In this document: positions 9,350 through 17,610 of the stretch, in pieces
Layout: each line of letters starts with the position of its first letter
How positions within the stretch are numbered: the stretch's first letter is position 1
NCBI GenBank assembly: GCA_028281765.1
Contig: JANQJF010000118.1
Location: 44,945-108,944, forward strand
Origin: Planctomycetota bacterium
GTDB taxonomy: Bacteria > Planctomycetota > UBA1135 > UBA2386
Length of the DNA stretch: 64,000 bases
Reading direction: 5' to 3'
Translations under genes and position numbers: made by a program
The notes under the pieces: model-generated
What the model was told of the DNA's origin: nothing
The model's database searches: none
Seen by the model: only the letters and a program-made list of their open reading frames with translations

Positions 9350-10369
9350 ATGTCCAACCTCCTCCTCCCCCTCCTCGCCTCCGCCGCCCTGGCCCTCCCC
9401 ACCCCCGCCCAACAGACCAACATCAACGTCGGCAACGGCTTCCCCAGCGGCCCCGCCCAGCTCGACGTCCTCAACCTCGGAGTGCCGGTCGACATCCCGT
9501 TCGCCTCCAACCAAAGCGTGATCATCGGGTTCGACGGTTCGCCGATCGACCTCACGCTCGATCAGGGCGGTCTGACCTTCCAGACGACGTTGACGCCGCC
9601 GACGGCCGGCGATTCCTACTCGGTCGTCGCGCACTTCGACGCGAGCGGGACGCCGCGGTTCAGCACGTTCCTCGAGGATCGTTCGCCGCTGCAGCTCGGT
9701 GGTCCGGGACGTGTCGTCGCGCGTCATCTCGCCGCGTTCGGCGCGGTCGACGTGCGGCTCGTCGACGCCGGCGGTGCGGTGGCCGCGACGTTCAGCAGTC
9801 TGTCCAATGCCCAGGACGCGAGTGCCGACGTGGCCCCGGCCGACTACACGCTCGAGGTTTTGCCGGCCGGGGGTAGCACCGTGGTGCTCTCGACTCCCGT
9901 CACGGTCGAGAGTGGCTTCCTGCGCATCCTCTCGATCGTCGGCTCGCCCGCCGACCAGCTCGGCGTGCTCGACGTGATGATCGAGCGACGCGAGACGGTG
10001 TTCACGTTCGGCCCGAGCTGCGGTGGCGCGTCGGCGTCGTACTTCGCCGGGCTCGATCCCGACGGCAGCGCGGATCTCGCGTTCGTGCTGTTCGAGGTTC
10101 CGGTGAGTGGGACCGCGTTCCTGTTGGCGGGTGTCAGCGGCGCGCCGATCGACCTCGGACTCGTCGGAGCGCCCGGTTGCGAGCTCGGGGTCGACCCGTT
10201 CGCGGTGCTGCCGCTCACGCAGTTCGGCTCGACGGCGTTCTTCGACCTGAGCTTGCCCCCGGCAGTCGCGGCGTCAGCTCCGGTTCTCGCGTGGCAGTTC
10301 GTCTACACCGGCGAATCCAACCCGCTGGGCATCGGCGCGGCCGAGACCGCGCTGACGTTCCTCAACTGA
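9350..10369 (+). CDS. secreted DUF4397-like protein
   Basis: A 339-residue exported protein with a short signal peptide ending near ALPTPAQQ. The middle part (about residues 80-210) resembles the beta-sandwich repeats of DUF4397 proteins (VVAHFDASGTPRF, AAFGAVDVRLVDAGG, ADYTLEVLPAGG). The C-terminal 100 residues form another Gly/Leu-rich beta domain, similar in style to the neighbouring secreted proteins. No enzyme motif is seen. A cell-surface or periplasmic structural role is plausible but not shown. The DUF4397 call is by pattern and moderately secure. Confidence 0.7.
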   Translation: MSNLLLPLLASAALALPTPAQQTNINVGNGFPSGPAQLDVLNLGVPVDIPFASNQSVIIGFDGSPIDLTLDQGGLTFQTTLTPPTAGDSYSVVAHFDASGTPRFSTFLEDRSPLQLGGPGRVVARHLAAFGAVDVRLVDAGGAVAATFSSLSNAQDASADVAPADYTLEVLPAGGSTVVLSTPVTVESGFLRILSIVGSPADQLGVLDVMIERRETVFTFGPSCGGASASYFAGLDPDGSADLAFVLFEVPVSGTAFLLAGVSGAPIDLGLVGAPGCELGVDPFAVLPLTQFGSTAFFDLSLPPAVAASAPVLAWQFVYTGESNPLGIGAAETALTFLN

Positions 10370-10380
10370 GCCGCTAGGAA

Positions 10381-12066
10381 CTACAGATCGACGCGCGACT
10401 CCCACAGCGCGACTGGCTCGAGATGCCCACTCCGCACCGAGCCGTTCGCGAACGTGATCGTCACCTCGAGTCCGACCATGTCGTCGCCGGTCGACGGGTT
10501 GCCGTCGGTGTCGCAGTCGAACTCGAACACGTCGCCGGGTTCGAAACTCGTGAACGCGAAGTCGAGCGTCTGATACATGCCGGTGCCGACTTGGTTCGTG
10601 CCGACCCAGCCCGTGCGCGCGTTCGGGTCGCACGGCGACACGATCGACGCGGCATAGTCGAGGCCGGTCGTCACGTCCGAGTTCAGGCGGTAGGTGCCGC
10701 CGCATCCCGGCAGCGTGCTGTTGCCGCCGTCGAAGCGGTCGGCCATGTTCGGTTCGCGCGTGTCGAAGCGGTAGTCCTGCGTCAGCGGCGAGTTCGACGT
10801 CGACCAGTCCATGCGCACGCCGACGATGTCGAGGTCCGAGCCGTTCACGATCTTCCAGAAGCCCGACGTCGTGACGTTGTTCGAGCTGTTCGGGCCGGTG
10901 GCGGTCACAATCACCGGGTCGCGTTCGCCGACGAAGATCGAGGCGCGGTTCGACGTCGCGACGCCGAACGCGTTGATCGTCGGCGCGAGCACCGCGGCCT
11001 GCGCTTCGAAGGCGATGGCGCCCGAATTCGGGCCGAAGAAGTCGAGCGTGATCGCCGTCGTCGGCGACGCGATCGGAATCGGGATCGACGCGAACGTGGA
11101 TCCGACGAGCAGCGAGCAGTCGGGCATGCCGATCAGCTCGAGGTCGATGTCTGCGCTCGACGCACTCACCAGCAGCGCGGCGAGCGACGTCGTCGCCGGC
11201 ACGTTCGCGATGTCGATCGTGAACGGCAGGCCGATCGTCGGTCGATGCGCGAACGCCGTCGACATCGTCAGCGGGTCGGCTGGATACGAGTCGTCGAACG
11301 GTAGATCCGTCGTGAAGTCGATCGGACCGTAGTCCGGTTGCCCCCCGCCCGCGGACCATCCGACGAGCACGGGGCGATGGCTGATGTGCACGCTGCCCCA
11401 GATCATCTCGCACGCCCCGTCGTCCCAGAGCTGCAGCTGGCACGTCGTCGAGAACGGCGGGTCTTCGAACGAATCGTTGACGCCGTCCCACGTGAAGTAC
11501 GCGACCTGCCTCCCGCCGACCGTGTCCGTGGCGTGCCAGATCGTGCCGGTCGGACTCCACACCGGATCGACCATCAGATACTGACCGAAGACCGCGAACG
11601 CGGGATTGCCGGCGAGGATCAGCGGGAGCCCGCTCGAGCCGCTGCAGCAGAAGCTCGTCTGCGCGAGTCCGAAGACGATGTAGCCCTTTGGCGCGAGCGT
11701 CACGTGGTCATATCCGGTCGCGTGTCCGGGGACCGGATACGTGAACCCGAGTGGGAGGGGTGCGCTCACCGTGTGGTGTTGGAGACCCTCGTTGAGCGAT
11801 GTGCTGCCCGGGTGGGCGTCGCCGAACGGCAGGAACGTCGTCGCGCCCGTCGAGTCCTCGACGGCGAATGCGCCTTCGCCGTTCGGCGACCAACGCAGTG
11901 CGCGCTGGCTCAGGTCGAACGTGCCGCCGGTGAACAGCTCGTAGATCGCGTTCGATCGGCGCGGGCAGCCGGTGCCGTCGAACGCGACGGTGCCGATCGA
12001 CTGGGCGGCGAGGTTCGGCAGGACGAGGAGAGCGGCGAGGAGCGGTAGGGCTGGACGTCTCGACAT
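10381..12066 (-). CDS. secreted protein of unknown function
   Basis: A 561-residue protein with a clear signal peptide (MSRRPALPLLAALLVLPNLAAQ). The open frame reaches much further upstream, but only the start at 12066 gives a signal sequence. The first 250 residues resemble the nidogen-like or surface-protein segments that describe a jelly-roll with many Trp and Phe (GYIVFG, YLMVDPVW, CQLQLWDDGACEMIWG). The last 200 residues are beta-rich with paired cysteines (PGCGGTYR, SPCDPNARTG, EFDCDTDGNPSTGDD), the last looking like a calcium-binding loop. It is convergent with the DUF4397-like gene, 11 bp apart. It is probably exported; its function is unknown. Confidence 0.75.
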   Translation of the reverse strand: MSRRPALPLLAALLVLPNLAAQSIGTVAFDGTGCPRRSNAIYELFTGGTFDLSQRALRWSPNGEGAFAVEDSTGATTFLPFGDAHPGSTSLNEGLQHHTVSAPLPLGFTYPVPGHATGYDHVTLAPKGYIVFGLAQTSFCCSGSSGLPLILAGNPAFAVFGQYLMVDPVWSPTGTIWHATDTVGGRQVAYFTWDGVNDSFEDPPFSTTCQLQLWDDGACEMIWGSVHISHRPVLVGWSAGGGQPDYGPIDFTTDLPFDDSYPADPLTMSTAFAHRPTIGLPFTIDIANVPATTSLAALLVSASSADIDLELIGMPDCSLLVGSTFASIPIPIASPTTAITLDFFGPNSGAIAFEAQAAVLAPTINAFGVATSNRASIFVGERDPVIVTATGPNSSNNVTTSGFWKIVNGSDLDIVGVRMDWSTSNSPLTQDYRFDTREPNMADRFDGGNSTLPGCGGTYRLNSDVTTGLDYAASIVSPCDPNARTGWVGTNQVGTGMYQTLDFAFTSFEPGDVFEFDCDTDGNPSTGDDMVGLEVTITFANGSVRSGHLEPVALWESRVDL

Positions 12067-12158
12067 GGCGGCACCTTTTCTCGTGGGGTCGCGATTGTCG
12101 CACGTCGGGTGGGCTTGCTCGCATCGCGCTCGAATCTTCATGGGTTCGCTTGCATTCC

Positions 12159-12173
12159 TAGACGACCGGTCTA
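12159..12173. promoter_or_regulatory. TetR operator upstream of tetR (TAGACGACCGGTCTA)
   Basis: A palindrome centred on GACCGGTC with outer TAGAC/GTCTA arms lies 11 bp before the TetR start codon. A near copy with the same flanks (CATTCC before, ATAT after) lies upstream of the SDR gene at 12854. Together they indicate autoregulation and control of the downstream operon by the TetR protein. Confidence 0.7.
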
Positions 12174-12183
12174 ATATTCCGCC

Positions 12184-12804
12184 ATGGCGCGACCGAGACG
12201 AAGCCAGAACACGCGGGAGCGGCTGCTCGAGGAGGGCATCGCGTCCTTCCTGCGGGACGGCTACCACGGCACGGGCCTCAAAGCGGTGCTCGACCGCGTG
12301 CAGGTCCCGAAGGGCTCGTTCTACAACTACTTCGCGAGCAAAGAGGACTTCGCGATCGCCGCGATCGAGCGCTACGCCGAGTGTCTTGCGAAGCAGCTCG
12401 AAGCGTCGCTCCGCGCGGAGGCGGATCCGATCTCGGGCCTGCGCGCGTTCTTCCGAAGCCAGATGGACGAGTTCGTCGCGGCGGACTTCATCGGCGGTTG
12501 CATGGTCGCGAACCTCGGCGGAGAGCTCGAGGGCCACGACATCTGCCGCGAGGCGCTGCGGACGTCGATGCTCGGCTACCGCGATGGCCTGCGGGGCGCG
12601 CTTCGCGACGCGCAGGAGCAAGGGTTGCTCCGTGCCGACCTCGAGTCGGAGGCGATGGCGGATCTCCTCGTGGCCGCGTGGGAAGGCGCCGTGATCCGCA
12701 TGAAGATCGAACGCAGGCTTGCCCCGCTCGAGCAGTGCCTCGATCAGCTGCTCGACGGCTACTTCCGACCGATGGGCGCCGGAGTGACGGCCGCCGAGTC
12801 CTGA
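12184..12804 (+). CDS. TetR/AcrR-family transcriptional regulator
   Basis: A 206-residue regulator. The N-terminal HTH (residues 10-55, with DGYHGTGLKAVLDRVQVPKG and SFYNYFASKEDF) is a textbook TetR motif, and the C-terminal ligand domain resembles the TetR_C group of AcuR/YxaF-type repressors. It is followed after 70 bp by an SDR / NTF2-like / tautomerase operon on the same strand, and matching operator sites precede both the regulator and the operon, so the repressor probably senses a substrate or toxic electrophile handled by those enzymes. A cysteine in GGCMVANLGGE may sit in the ligand pocket. Confidence 0.95.
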   Translation: MARPRRSQNTRERLLEEGIASFLRDGYHGTGLKAVLDRVQVPKGSFYNYFASKEDFAIAAIERYAECLAKQLEASLRAEADPISGLRAFFRSQMDEFVAADFIGGCMVANLGGELEGHDICREALRTSMLGYRDGLRGALRDAQEQGLLRADLESEAMADLLVAAWEGAVIRMKIERRLAPLEQCLDQLLDGYFRPMGAGVTAAES

Positions 12805-12853
12805 AACACCCGTGCCGGTGGCTGCACCGGCCTTCTTTCCGACTCATTCCAAG

Positions 12854-12865
12854 ACGACTGGTCGT
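12854..12865. promoter_or_regulatory. second TetR operator (ACGAC-TG-GTCGT) before the SDR operon
   Basis: A perfect 5-bp inverted repeat, embedded in CATTCCAAGACGACTGGTCG, lies 9 bp before the SDR start codon. It matches the site upstream of tetR at about 21 of 25 aligned positions, including flanks outside the palindrome, so one protein probably binds both. Confidence 0.7.
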
Positions 12866-12874
12866 ATATCAACT

Positions 12875-13633
12875 ATGAAGCATCCATCTGATTCTCGATC
12901 CACGATCGTGACCGGCTCTTCGAGCGGCATCGGCCGCGAGATCGCCTGTGCCTTCCTCGCCGCGGGCCATCGCGTGGTCCTGAATGGCCGCACCTCGGCC
13001 AAGCTCGAGCGCGTGCACGAAGAGCTGGTCGCCGAGATCCCCGACGCCGACGGCTGCGTGGTCGCGGTCGCCGGCGACATCGGCGATCCGGAGACCGGGC
13101 GCGCCCTCGCGAAAGCCGCCGTCGAACACTTCGGCGGCATCGACGTGCTCGTGAACAACGCGGGCACGTTCGTTCCCAAGCCGTTCCTCGACGTGACCGA
13201 AGAGGAACTCGACGGCTACCTCGGCGGCAACCTCAAAGGCACCTACCTCACGACCCAGGCGGTCGTGCGCGAGATGCGCGCGGGCGGCGGCGGCAGCATC
13301 GTCAACATCGGCACGGTGCTGATCGATCACGCCGTCGGCGGGCTGCCGGCGTCCGCGCCGCTCGTCAGCAAGGGTGGGGTCCACGCGCTGACCAAGAGTC
13401 TGGCGGCGGAGCTCGCGCCTGATGGCATCCGTGTCAATCTCGTCGCGCCGGGCGTCGTGCGCACGCCGCTGCACGAGGCGATCGAAGTCGACGCGTTCGG
13501 CGAGGTCGCGTTGCTCAACCGCGTCGGCGAGGCGCACGAGATTGCCGAAGCCGTGCTGTACCTCGCGAACGCCGAGTTCACGACCGGGCACCTCCTGAAC
13601 GTCGATGGCGGCTTCGTCACCGGCCGAGCCTGA
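12875..13633 (+). CDS. short-chain dehydrogenase/reductase with altered active site
   Basis: A 252-residue Rossmann-fold SDR. The cofactor motif is TGSSSGIG (near residues 13-20) and NNAG is present near residue 91. Two catalytic positions differ from the norm: the segment normally SS is IGT, and the YxxxK motif reads PLVSK, so the tyrosine is replaced by proline while the lysine is kept. The remaining C-terminal features (VNLVAPGVVRTP, GHLLNVDGG) are normal. The ATG at 12875 is chosen because the 21 residues further upstream overlap the operator. It is the first gene of the TetR-controlled operon. It may be a non-standard reductase or a binding protein. Confidence 0.88.
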   Translation: MKHPSDSRSTIVTGSSSGIGREIACAFLAAGHRVVLNGRTSAKLERVHEELVAEIPDADGCVVAVAGDIGDPETGRALAKAAVEHFGGIDVLVNNAGTFVPKPFLDVTEEELDGYLGGNLKGTYLTTQAVVREMRAGGGGSIVNIGTVLIDHAVGGLPASAPLVSKGGVHALTKSLAAELAPDGIRVNLVAPGVVRTPLHEAIEVDAFGEVALLNRVGEAHEIAEAVLYLANAEFTTGHLLNVDGGFVTGRA

Positions 13634-13656
13634 TCCCTTTCGCCGAACAACAGACC

Positions 13657-14049
13657 ATGAACACATCACAATACAACGAAGTCCTCGCGCTGCTCAGGGA
13701 CTACTACGACGGCCTCTACAACCTCGACGTCGCGAAGCTGCGCGACGTCTTCTCACCGGGTGCGCACTACGCGACGATCGCGAAGGGCGCGCTGCTGGAG
13801 CTGACGATGGACGAGTACTTCCCCCGCGTCGAACAGCGCACGTCGCCTGCCGACGAGGGCACTCCGTACGAGTCCCGCGTCGTGTCGATCCGCTTCGCGG
13901 GCGAGAACACGGCGTTCGCGGAGGTCGAGTGCTCGATGTTCGACCACGACTACCAAGACTTCCTGTCGCTGCTGCGCATCGACGGACGCTGGCGCGTGCA
14001 GACCAAGGTCTTCGAAGGCGTGCCGCACCCGACGACGGAGGTGCGCTGA
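13657..14049 (+). CDS. NTF2-like / lumazine-binding-family protein
   Basis: A 130-residue protein of the SnoaL/NTF2-like cone fold, closest by eye to the Lumazine_bd_2 group (LLRDYYDGLYNLDVAKLRDVFSPGAHYAT, and C-terminal FLSLLRIDGRWRVQTKVFEG). Members bind or convert small hydrophobic molecules; many have no assigned reaction. It lies 23 bp after the SDR gene, and its TGA overlaps the ATG of the tautomerase (TGATG), so the three are translationally linked. The operon suggests a small pathway on a carbonyl or aromatic compound. Confidence 0.85.
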   Translation: MNTSQYNEVLALLRDYYDGLYNLDVAKLRDVFSPGAHYATIAKGALLELTMDEYFPRVEQRTSPADEGTPYESRVVSIRFAGENTAFAEVECSMFDHDYQDFLSLLRIDGRWRVQTKVFEGVPHPTTEVR

Positions 14050-14258
14050 TGCCCTACGTGCGCGTGCAGATCACCCGCGAGGGGGACACGTCCCCGGAGC
14101 GGAAGGCCGAAGTGATTCGAGGCGTGACCTCGGTGCTCGAGGACGTGCTGGATAAGGACCCGCGGAGCACGTTCGTCGTGATCGAGGAGGTCGAACTCGA
14201 GAGCTGGGGGATCGGCGGGCTGCCGGTCGAGGAGTATCGGCGCAGCCGGGCGGACTGA
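14049..14258 (+). CDS. 4-oxalocrotonate tautomerase family protein
   Basis: A 69-residue protein starting Met-Pro-Tyr-Val. The Pro that becomes the N-terminus after Met removal is the catalytic base of 4-OT enzymes, which isomerise enol and keto acids. A beta-alpha-beta core (YVRVQITREG, RKAEVIRGVTSVLEDVL, STFVVIEEVELESWGIGG) matches the family, and the WGIGG segment is typical. It is encoded in the same frame as a longer open stretch, but the start at 14049 overlaps the stop of the previous gene and gives the catalytic proline. Last gene of the TetR-controlled operon. Confidence 0.9.
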   Translation: MPYVRVQITREGDTSPERKAEVIRGVTSVLEDVLDKDPRSTFVVIEEVELESWGIGGLPVEEYRRSRAD

Positions 14259-14283
14259 TCCCGTCGGCTGCGAAGAGGGGGCG

Positions 14284-14484
14284 TCAGGCCAGATGCGTCA
14301 GCCCGAGCCAGACGGCGTGGGCCGCGATCGCGCACAGGGTCAGATCGAGGGCTCCGGAGAGGATGGCTCTGAGATCACGCTGGTCCGCGGACACGTAGTC
14401 GCGGGTCAGCGACGTGTGTCGTTTCTTCTTGGTCCGGCGGGCGGTCTTGCGATCGCTGCGAACACGTTGGGCGGCGTAAATCAT
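14284..14484 (-). CDS. small single-pass membrane protein, family A copy 1
   Basis: A 66-residue protein with a basic N-terminus and one C-terminal membrane segment (LDLTLCAIAAHAVWLGLTHL). A good ribosome site (AGAGGA) precedes the ATG. It is clearly paralogous to the 71-residue protein at 19694-19909: both share RHTxLTxDYVxA followed by ALDLxLCAIAxHAVWLGxTH. I do not recognise the family. The conserved Cys, His and Trp inside the membrane segment suggest a specific interaction rather than simple anchoring. A periodic TGTGAAGA array lies 90-145 bp upstream. Confidence 0.75.
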   Translation of the reverse strand: MIYAAQRVRSDRKTARRTKKKRHTSLTRDYVSADQRDLRAILSGALDLTLCAIAAHAVWLGLTHLA

Positions 14485-14567
14485 TGCTGTTCCTCTTCTA
14501 CTGAGGATCCACGGGCGAGTTGGGATCCACTGGCGGCGGTGTCTGGCCCGCGCTCCAAACCTCGATG

Positions 14568-14629
14568 TTAAGGTTTCTTCACACTCGCCTTCAAGGTTTC
14601 TTCACATGAATCTTAAGCTTATCTTCACA
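14568..14629 (-). promoter_or_regulatory. three-copy TGTGAAGA array with 23-bp period
   Basis: On the minus strand TGTGAAGA occurs at 14629-14622, 14606-14599 and 14583-14576, exactly 23 bp apart; two copies extend to the identical 14-mer TGTGAAGAAACCTT. Between them are weaker half-sites (TTAAGAT, TTGAAGG, TTAACAT) at 11-12 bp. This resembles the tandem direct repeats bound by OmpR/PhoB-type response regulators. It lies between the divergent small membrane protein and the di-heme oxidoreductase and could control either. Confidence 0.65.
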
Positions 14630-14715
14630 TAACCATCGACTTTGTTCGGTGGGGCACCAAACTGCGGGAATCGCTAGAGTGAGGCCGCTCCTTCCGGGAC
14701 TTCCGGCCGATCCGC

Positions 14716-17499
14716 ATGCACAGCACGTCCACCTTCGTCGCCCTCGCTGCGTCGCTCTTCTCCGCGTCCCTCGCAGCTCAGAGCGACCGCGCCCTCACGC
14801 TCGACCAGCCGCTCCAGCTCGGCAAGACCACGACGATCGAAGTCGCGTATCCCGCGTCCGCGGTCGGCAACCTCGGGTCGTTCATCCTCGCCGGGCACTT
14901 CCCGGGCGCGCTCAGCGTGCCGCTGCCCGGCTGGACGATGGTGGGCGACGTGCGGTTCGACCTCGGGCAGATCTTGGCCACGGTGCCGTGGTCCGCGACC
15001 GGGCCGGGTGCGGGCACGGCTTCGCTGCCGCTCTCGGTGCGCAACGACCCGGGCGCGCTCGGACTCGCGCTCGACGTGCAGACCCTCGACATCGACATCA
15101 CCGGACCGACCGCGTTCTGGAGTGACAACGACCTCGAGCTAGTCGTCGCGGAGACCGGTTGTGGCGTGACGCCGACGTTCGACCTGCTGTTCCCGCCCGG
15201 CACTCCGCAGGAGCCGGACGTCGTCGTCGACACGCCGACGGCGATGATCACGTACCTGTCGGATCGTGCGCGCGACCGGCACGCGCGGGAGGCGCAGTTC
15301 TCGATCTACGACCACTGGCTGCCGTTCTATTGGGAGCAGCGGATCGCCGAGATCACGATCATCGACGAGGTCGCCAAGGGCGGCTCGACGGTGAAGTACC
15401 GATACATGACGCACGACCTGCTCAACCCGTCCGAGTTCCGTGCGTTCTTCTTCGGCGGCACGACGGTGGCGTCGTACTACCTCAACCTGTCGACGTCGCC
15501 CGGCACCGGTGTGACGCTCGTGTCGACCGTGCCCTCGACGCGGTATCCGGGTGAGACGGAGTACACGTACGAAGTCGTGCTCACGCACAAGCTACCGGAG
15601 AACACCCCTCTGGCGATCGGCGATCGCATCGAGGTCGAGCTGAGTCAGTTCCTCGCGGCGCCGCGCAACGGGCGCAGCAACTACTACGGCACGGCGTTCC
15701 TCTACATCGTCGGCGAAGGTTTGGTGCCTTGGTACGCCGAGGAGATGGAGCAGGGGCAGCCCAACCCGAGCTTCGATTCATTCCGCCTTCCGGACGTCGC
15801 GTGGCTCGGTGGTGAGACGACGCTGCCGTATCAGTACTCCGACGAGCCGGAGCACCGCTTCAAGCAGCTGGCGGGCAACATCGGTCACGGCAGCGGCCAC
15901 GAGTTCGTGCTCGGCCGTCGTCTGCACCACACCGACTTCGGCACGGGTGCGCACTCCGAGCTCGGCAACCCGCCGATGACGGACCACATCGGTCAGCTTG
16001 GCCCGCAGTACATCGGGGCGAGCTGCGTCGCGTGCCACGAGGGCAACGGTCGCTCGCTGCCGCCGTCGATCGGGAGCGCGCTCGACGGCGCCGTCGTGCG
16101 CGTCGGTGGCGACGAACAGGGTTCCCCGCACCCGACGCTCGGCGACACGCTGCAGCCGCTGACGCCCGGCGGCGGCACTCCGGGCGGGGTCAACGTCACG
16201 ATCGAAGCCGAGTCGTTCGGCGCTTCGAGTGGTGTCGCGACAGAGCCGACGTCCGACGCCGGTGGCGGCCTCAACGTCACGTCGATCGACAGCGGAGACT
16301 GGCTGAGCTTCTTCAACCAGCCGGTCACGATTCCGGCCTCCGGCACCTATCGCATCTCGTTCCGCGTCGCGAGCCCGAACAGTGGTGGCGTGCTCGCGTT
16401 CGAAGAGTCCGGTGGCGTGCCGCTCTACGGCACGGTCAACATCCCGAATACCGGCGGCTTCCAGAACTGGCAGACCGTGACGCTCGACGTGTCGCTCCCG
16501 GCAGGCCTGCGCCCGTTCGGCATGAATGCGTTCAGCGGCGGCTTCAACCTCAACTGGTTCCGCGTCGAGAGCATCGGCGGTGGCGGAGGTGGCGGCGGCG
16601 GCACGTCCGACGGGCAGGCGATCCTCGACGGCTACGACTACATGAACGGGACGTTCGGGGACGGCTCGTCGTATCAACTGCGTGCACCGCGCTACACGTT
16701 CACCGGTGACTCCCCGACCTACTTCTCGGTGCGCAACGCGGCGCCGTTGGTCGGGCTCGGTCTCCTCGAGGCGATCGACGAAGCGACGATCATGCAGCGG
16801 CACGACCCGTGTGATCTGGACGGAGACGGCATCTCCGGCCGTGCCAGCGTCACGACTGGCTTCGCCACCGGTCAGCCGATGCTCGGGCGCTTCGGTTGGA
16901 AGGCCACGCGCGCGTCGGTGCGCGATCAGATCGCCCGCGCGCTCAACCGCGACATGGGCGTCGCTTCGGCCGAGCAGCCGATCTTCGATGGTGAAACGAC
17001 GCCGAGTCCGGCCGAGGTCACTGCCCTCGAGTTGGATCGCATGACGCGCTACGTCGCGCTCCTCGGCGTCGGCGCGCGACGCGACCTGACCGACCCGGCC
17101 GCGCTCAACGGCGAGCAGCTGTTCACGACGATCGGCTGTGCAGCCTGCCACGTGCCCGAACTGCCGACCGGCGACGGTCACCCCTACGGTGAGTTGCGCA
17201 ACCAGACGATCCGCCCGTTCACGGATCTCCTGCTCCACGACATGGGGCCGGGGCTCGCGGACAACATGGGCGACGGCGACGCGACGGGTTCGGAGTGGCG
17301 GACCGCGCCGCTGTGGAACATCGGTCTGACTGCCGGCGTCGCGGGTGGCGGCGAGGCCTACCTGCACGACGGTCGCGCGCGCACGCTCGCGGAAGCGATC
17401 CTGTGGCACGGTGGCGAGGGCGAGGCGGCGAAGGAAGCGTTCCGCACGCTGAGCGCGTCCGATCGCGCGGCGCTGATCGCGTTCTTGCAGTCGCTGTAG
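14716..17499 (+). CDS. secreted di-heme oxidoreductase (DUF1111) with CBM6-like module
   Basis: A 927-residue exported protein with a signal peptide ending at SLAAQ. An N-terminal beta-rich region (to about 330) precedes a DHOR/DUF1111 oxidoreductase carrying two c-type heme motifs, CVACH (residues 437-441) and CAACH (808-812). Between them, about residues 495-620, sits a carbohydrate-binding module resembling family 6 (IEAESFG, GDWLSFFNQPVTIPASG, NLNWFRVE) followed by a glycine linker. DUF1111 proteins are related to di-heme cytochrome c peroxidases and MauG. The inserted module suggests the enzyme is held at a polysaccharide, perhaps acting in redox attack on glycans. The substrate is unknown. 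Confidence 0.88.
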   Translation: MHSTSTFVALAASLFSASLAAQSDRALTLDQPLQLGKTTTIEVAYPASAVGNLGSFILAGHFPGALSVPLPGWTMVGDVRFDLGQILATVPWSATGPGAGTASLPLSVRNDPGALGLALDVQTLDIDITGPTAFWSDNDLELVVAETGCGVTPTFDLLFPPGTPQEPDVVVDTPTAMITYLSDRARDRHAREAQFSIYDHWLPFYWEQRIAEITIIDEVAKGGSTVKYRYMTHDLLNPSEFRAFFFGGTTVASYYLNLSTSPGTGVTLVSTVPSTRYPGETEYTYEVVLTHKLPENTPLAIGDRIEVELSQFLAAPRNGRSNYYGTAFLYIVGEGLVPWYAEEMEQGQPNPSFDSFRLPDVAWLGGETTLPYQYSDEPEHRFKQLAGNIGHGSGHEFVLGRRLHHTDFGTGAHSELGNPPMTDHIGQLGPQYIGASCVACHEGNGRSLPPSIGSALDGAVVRVGGDEQGSPHPTLGDTLQPLTPGGGTPGGVNVTIEAESFGASSGVATEPTSDAGGGLNVTSIDSGDWLSFFNQPVTIPASGTYRISFRVASPNSGGVLAFEESGGVPLYGTVNIPNTGGFQNWQTVTLDVSLPAGLRPFGMNAFSGGFNLNWFRVESIGGGGGGGGGTSDGQAILDGYDYMNGTFGDGSSYQLRAPRYTFTGDSPTYFSVRNAAPLVGLGLLEAIDEATIMQRHDPCDLDGDGISGRASVTTGFATGQPMLGRFGWKATRASVRDQIARALNRDMGVASAEQPIFDGETTPSPAEVTALELDRMTRYVALLGVGARRDLTDPAALNGEQLFTTIGCAACHVPELPTGDGHPYGELRNQTIRPFTDLLLHDMGPGLADNMGDGDATGSEWRTAPLWNIGLTAGVAGGGEAYLHDGRARTLAEAILWHGGEGEAAKEAFRTLSASDRAALIAFLQSL

Positions 17500-17548
17500 T
17501 CGGCTCGAGGGGCAGAGGGCGTGAACCGGCCGATTCGGTCATGCCTGT

Positions 17549-17573
17549 CCATTACTTACAAAAAAGTGGGTAG
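17549..17573. promoter_or_regulatory. HxlR-type operator candidate (ACTTAC-N6-GTGGGT)
   Basis: An AT-rich imperfect inverted repeat, ACTTAC at 17554-17559 and GTGGGT at 17566-17571 around A6, lies about 40 bp before the quinone oxidoreductase. The block beginning CCATTACTTAC matches a block upstream of the HxlR gene at 59806-59830 (19 of 25 positions), suggesting a shared regulator. Confidence 0.5.
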
Positions 17574-17610
17574 TTGTTCTTAGTGCTGTCTAGGCGCACC
17601 GTCCGCGCCC

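Noticed and set aside
8444..9727. Long minus-strand frame extending the oxidoreductase to 427 residues
   Set aside because: The upstream part is low-complexity Gly/Arg/Glu sequence in GC-biased DNA. The family N-terminus and the promoter place the start at 9076.
15778..17409. Long minus-strand open frame opposite the di-heme oxidoreductase
   Set aside because: Arg/Val/Glu-rich shadow of a high-GC gene with no recognisable domain; the plus strand has signal peptide, heme motifs and a CBM.
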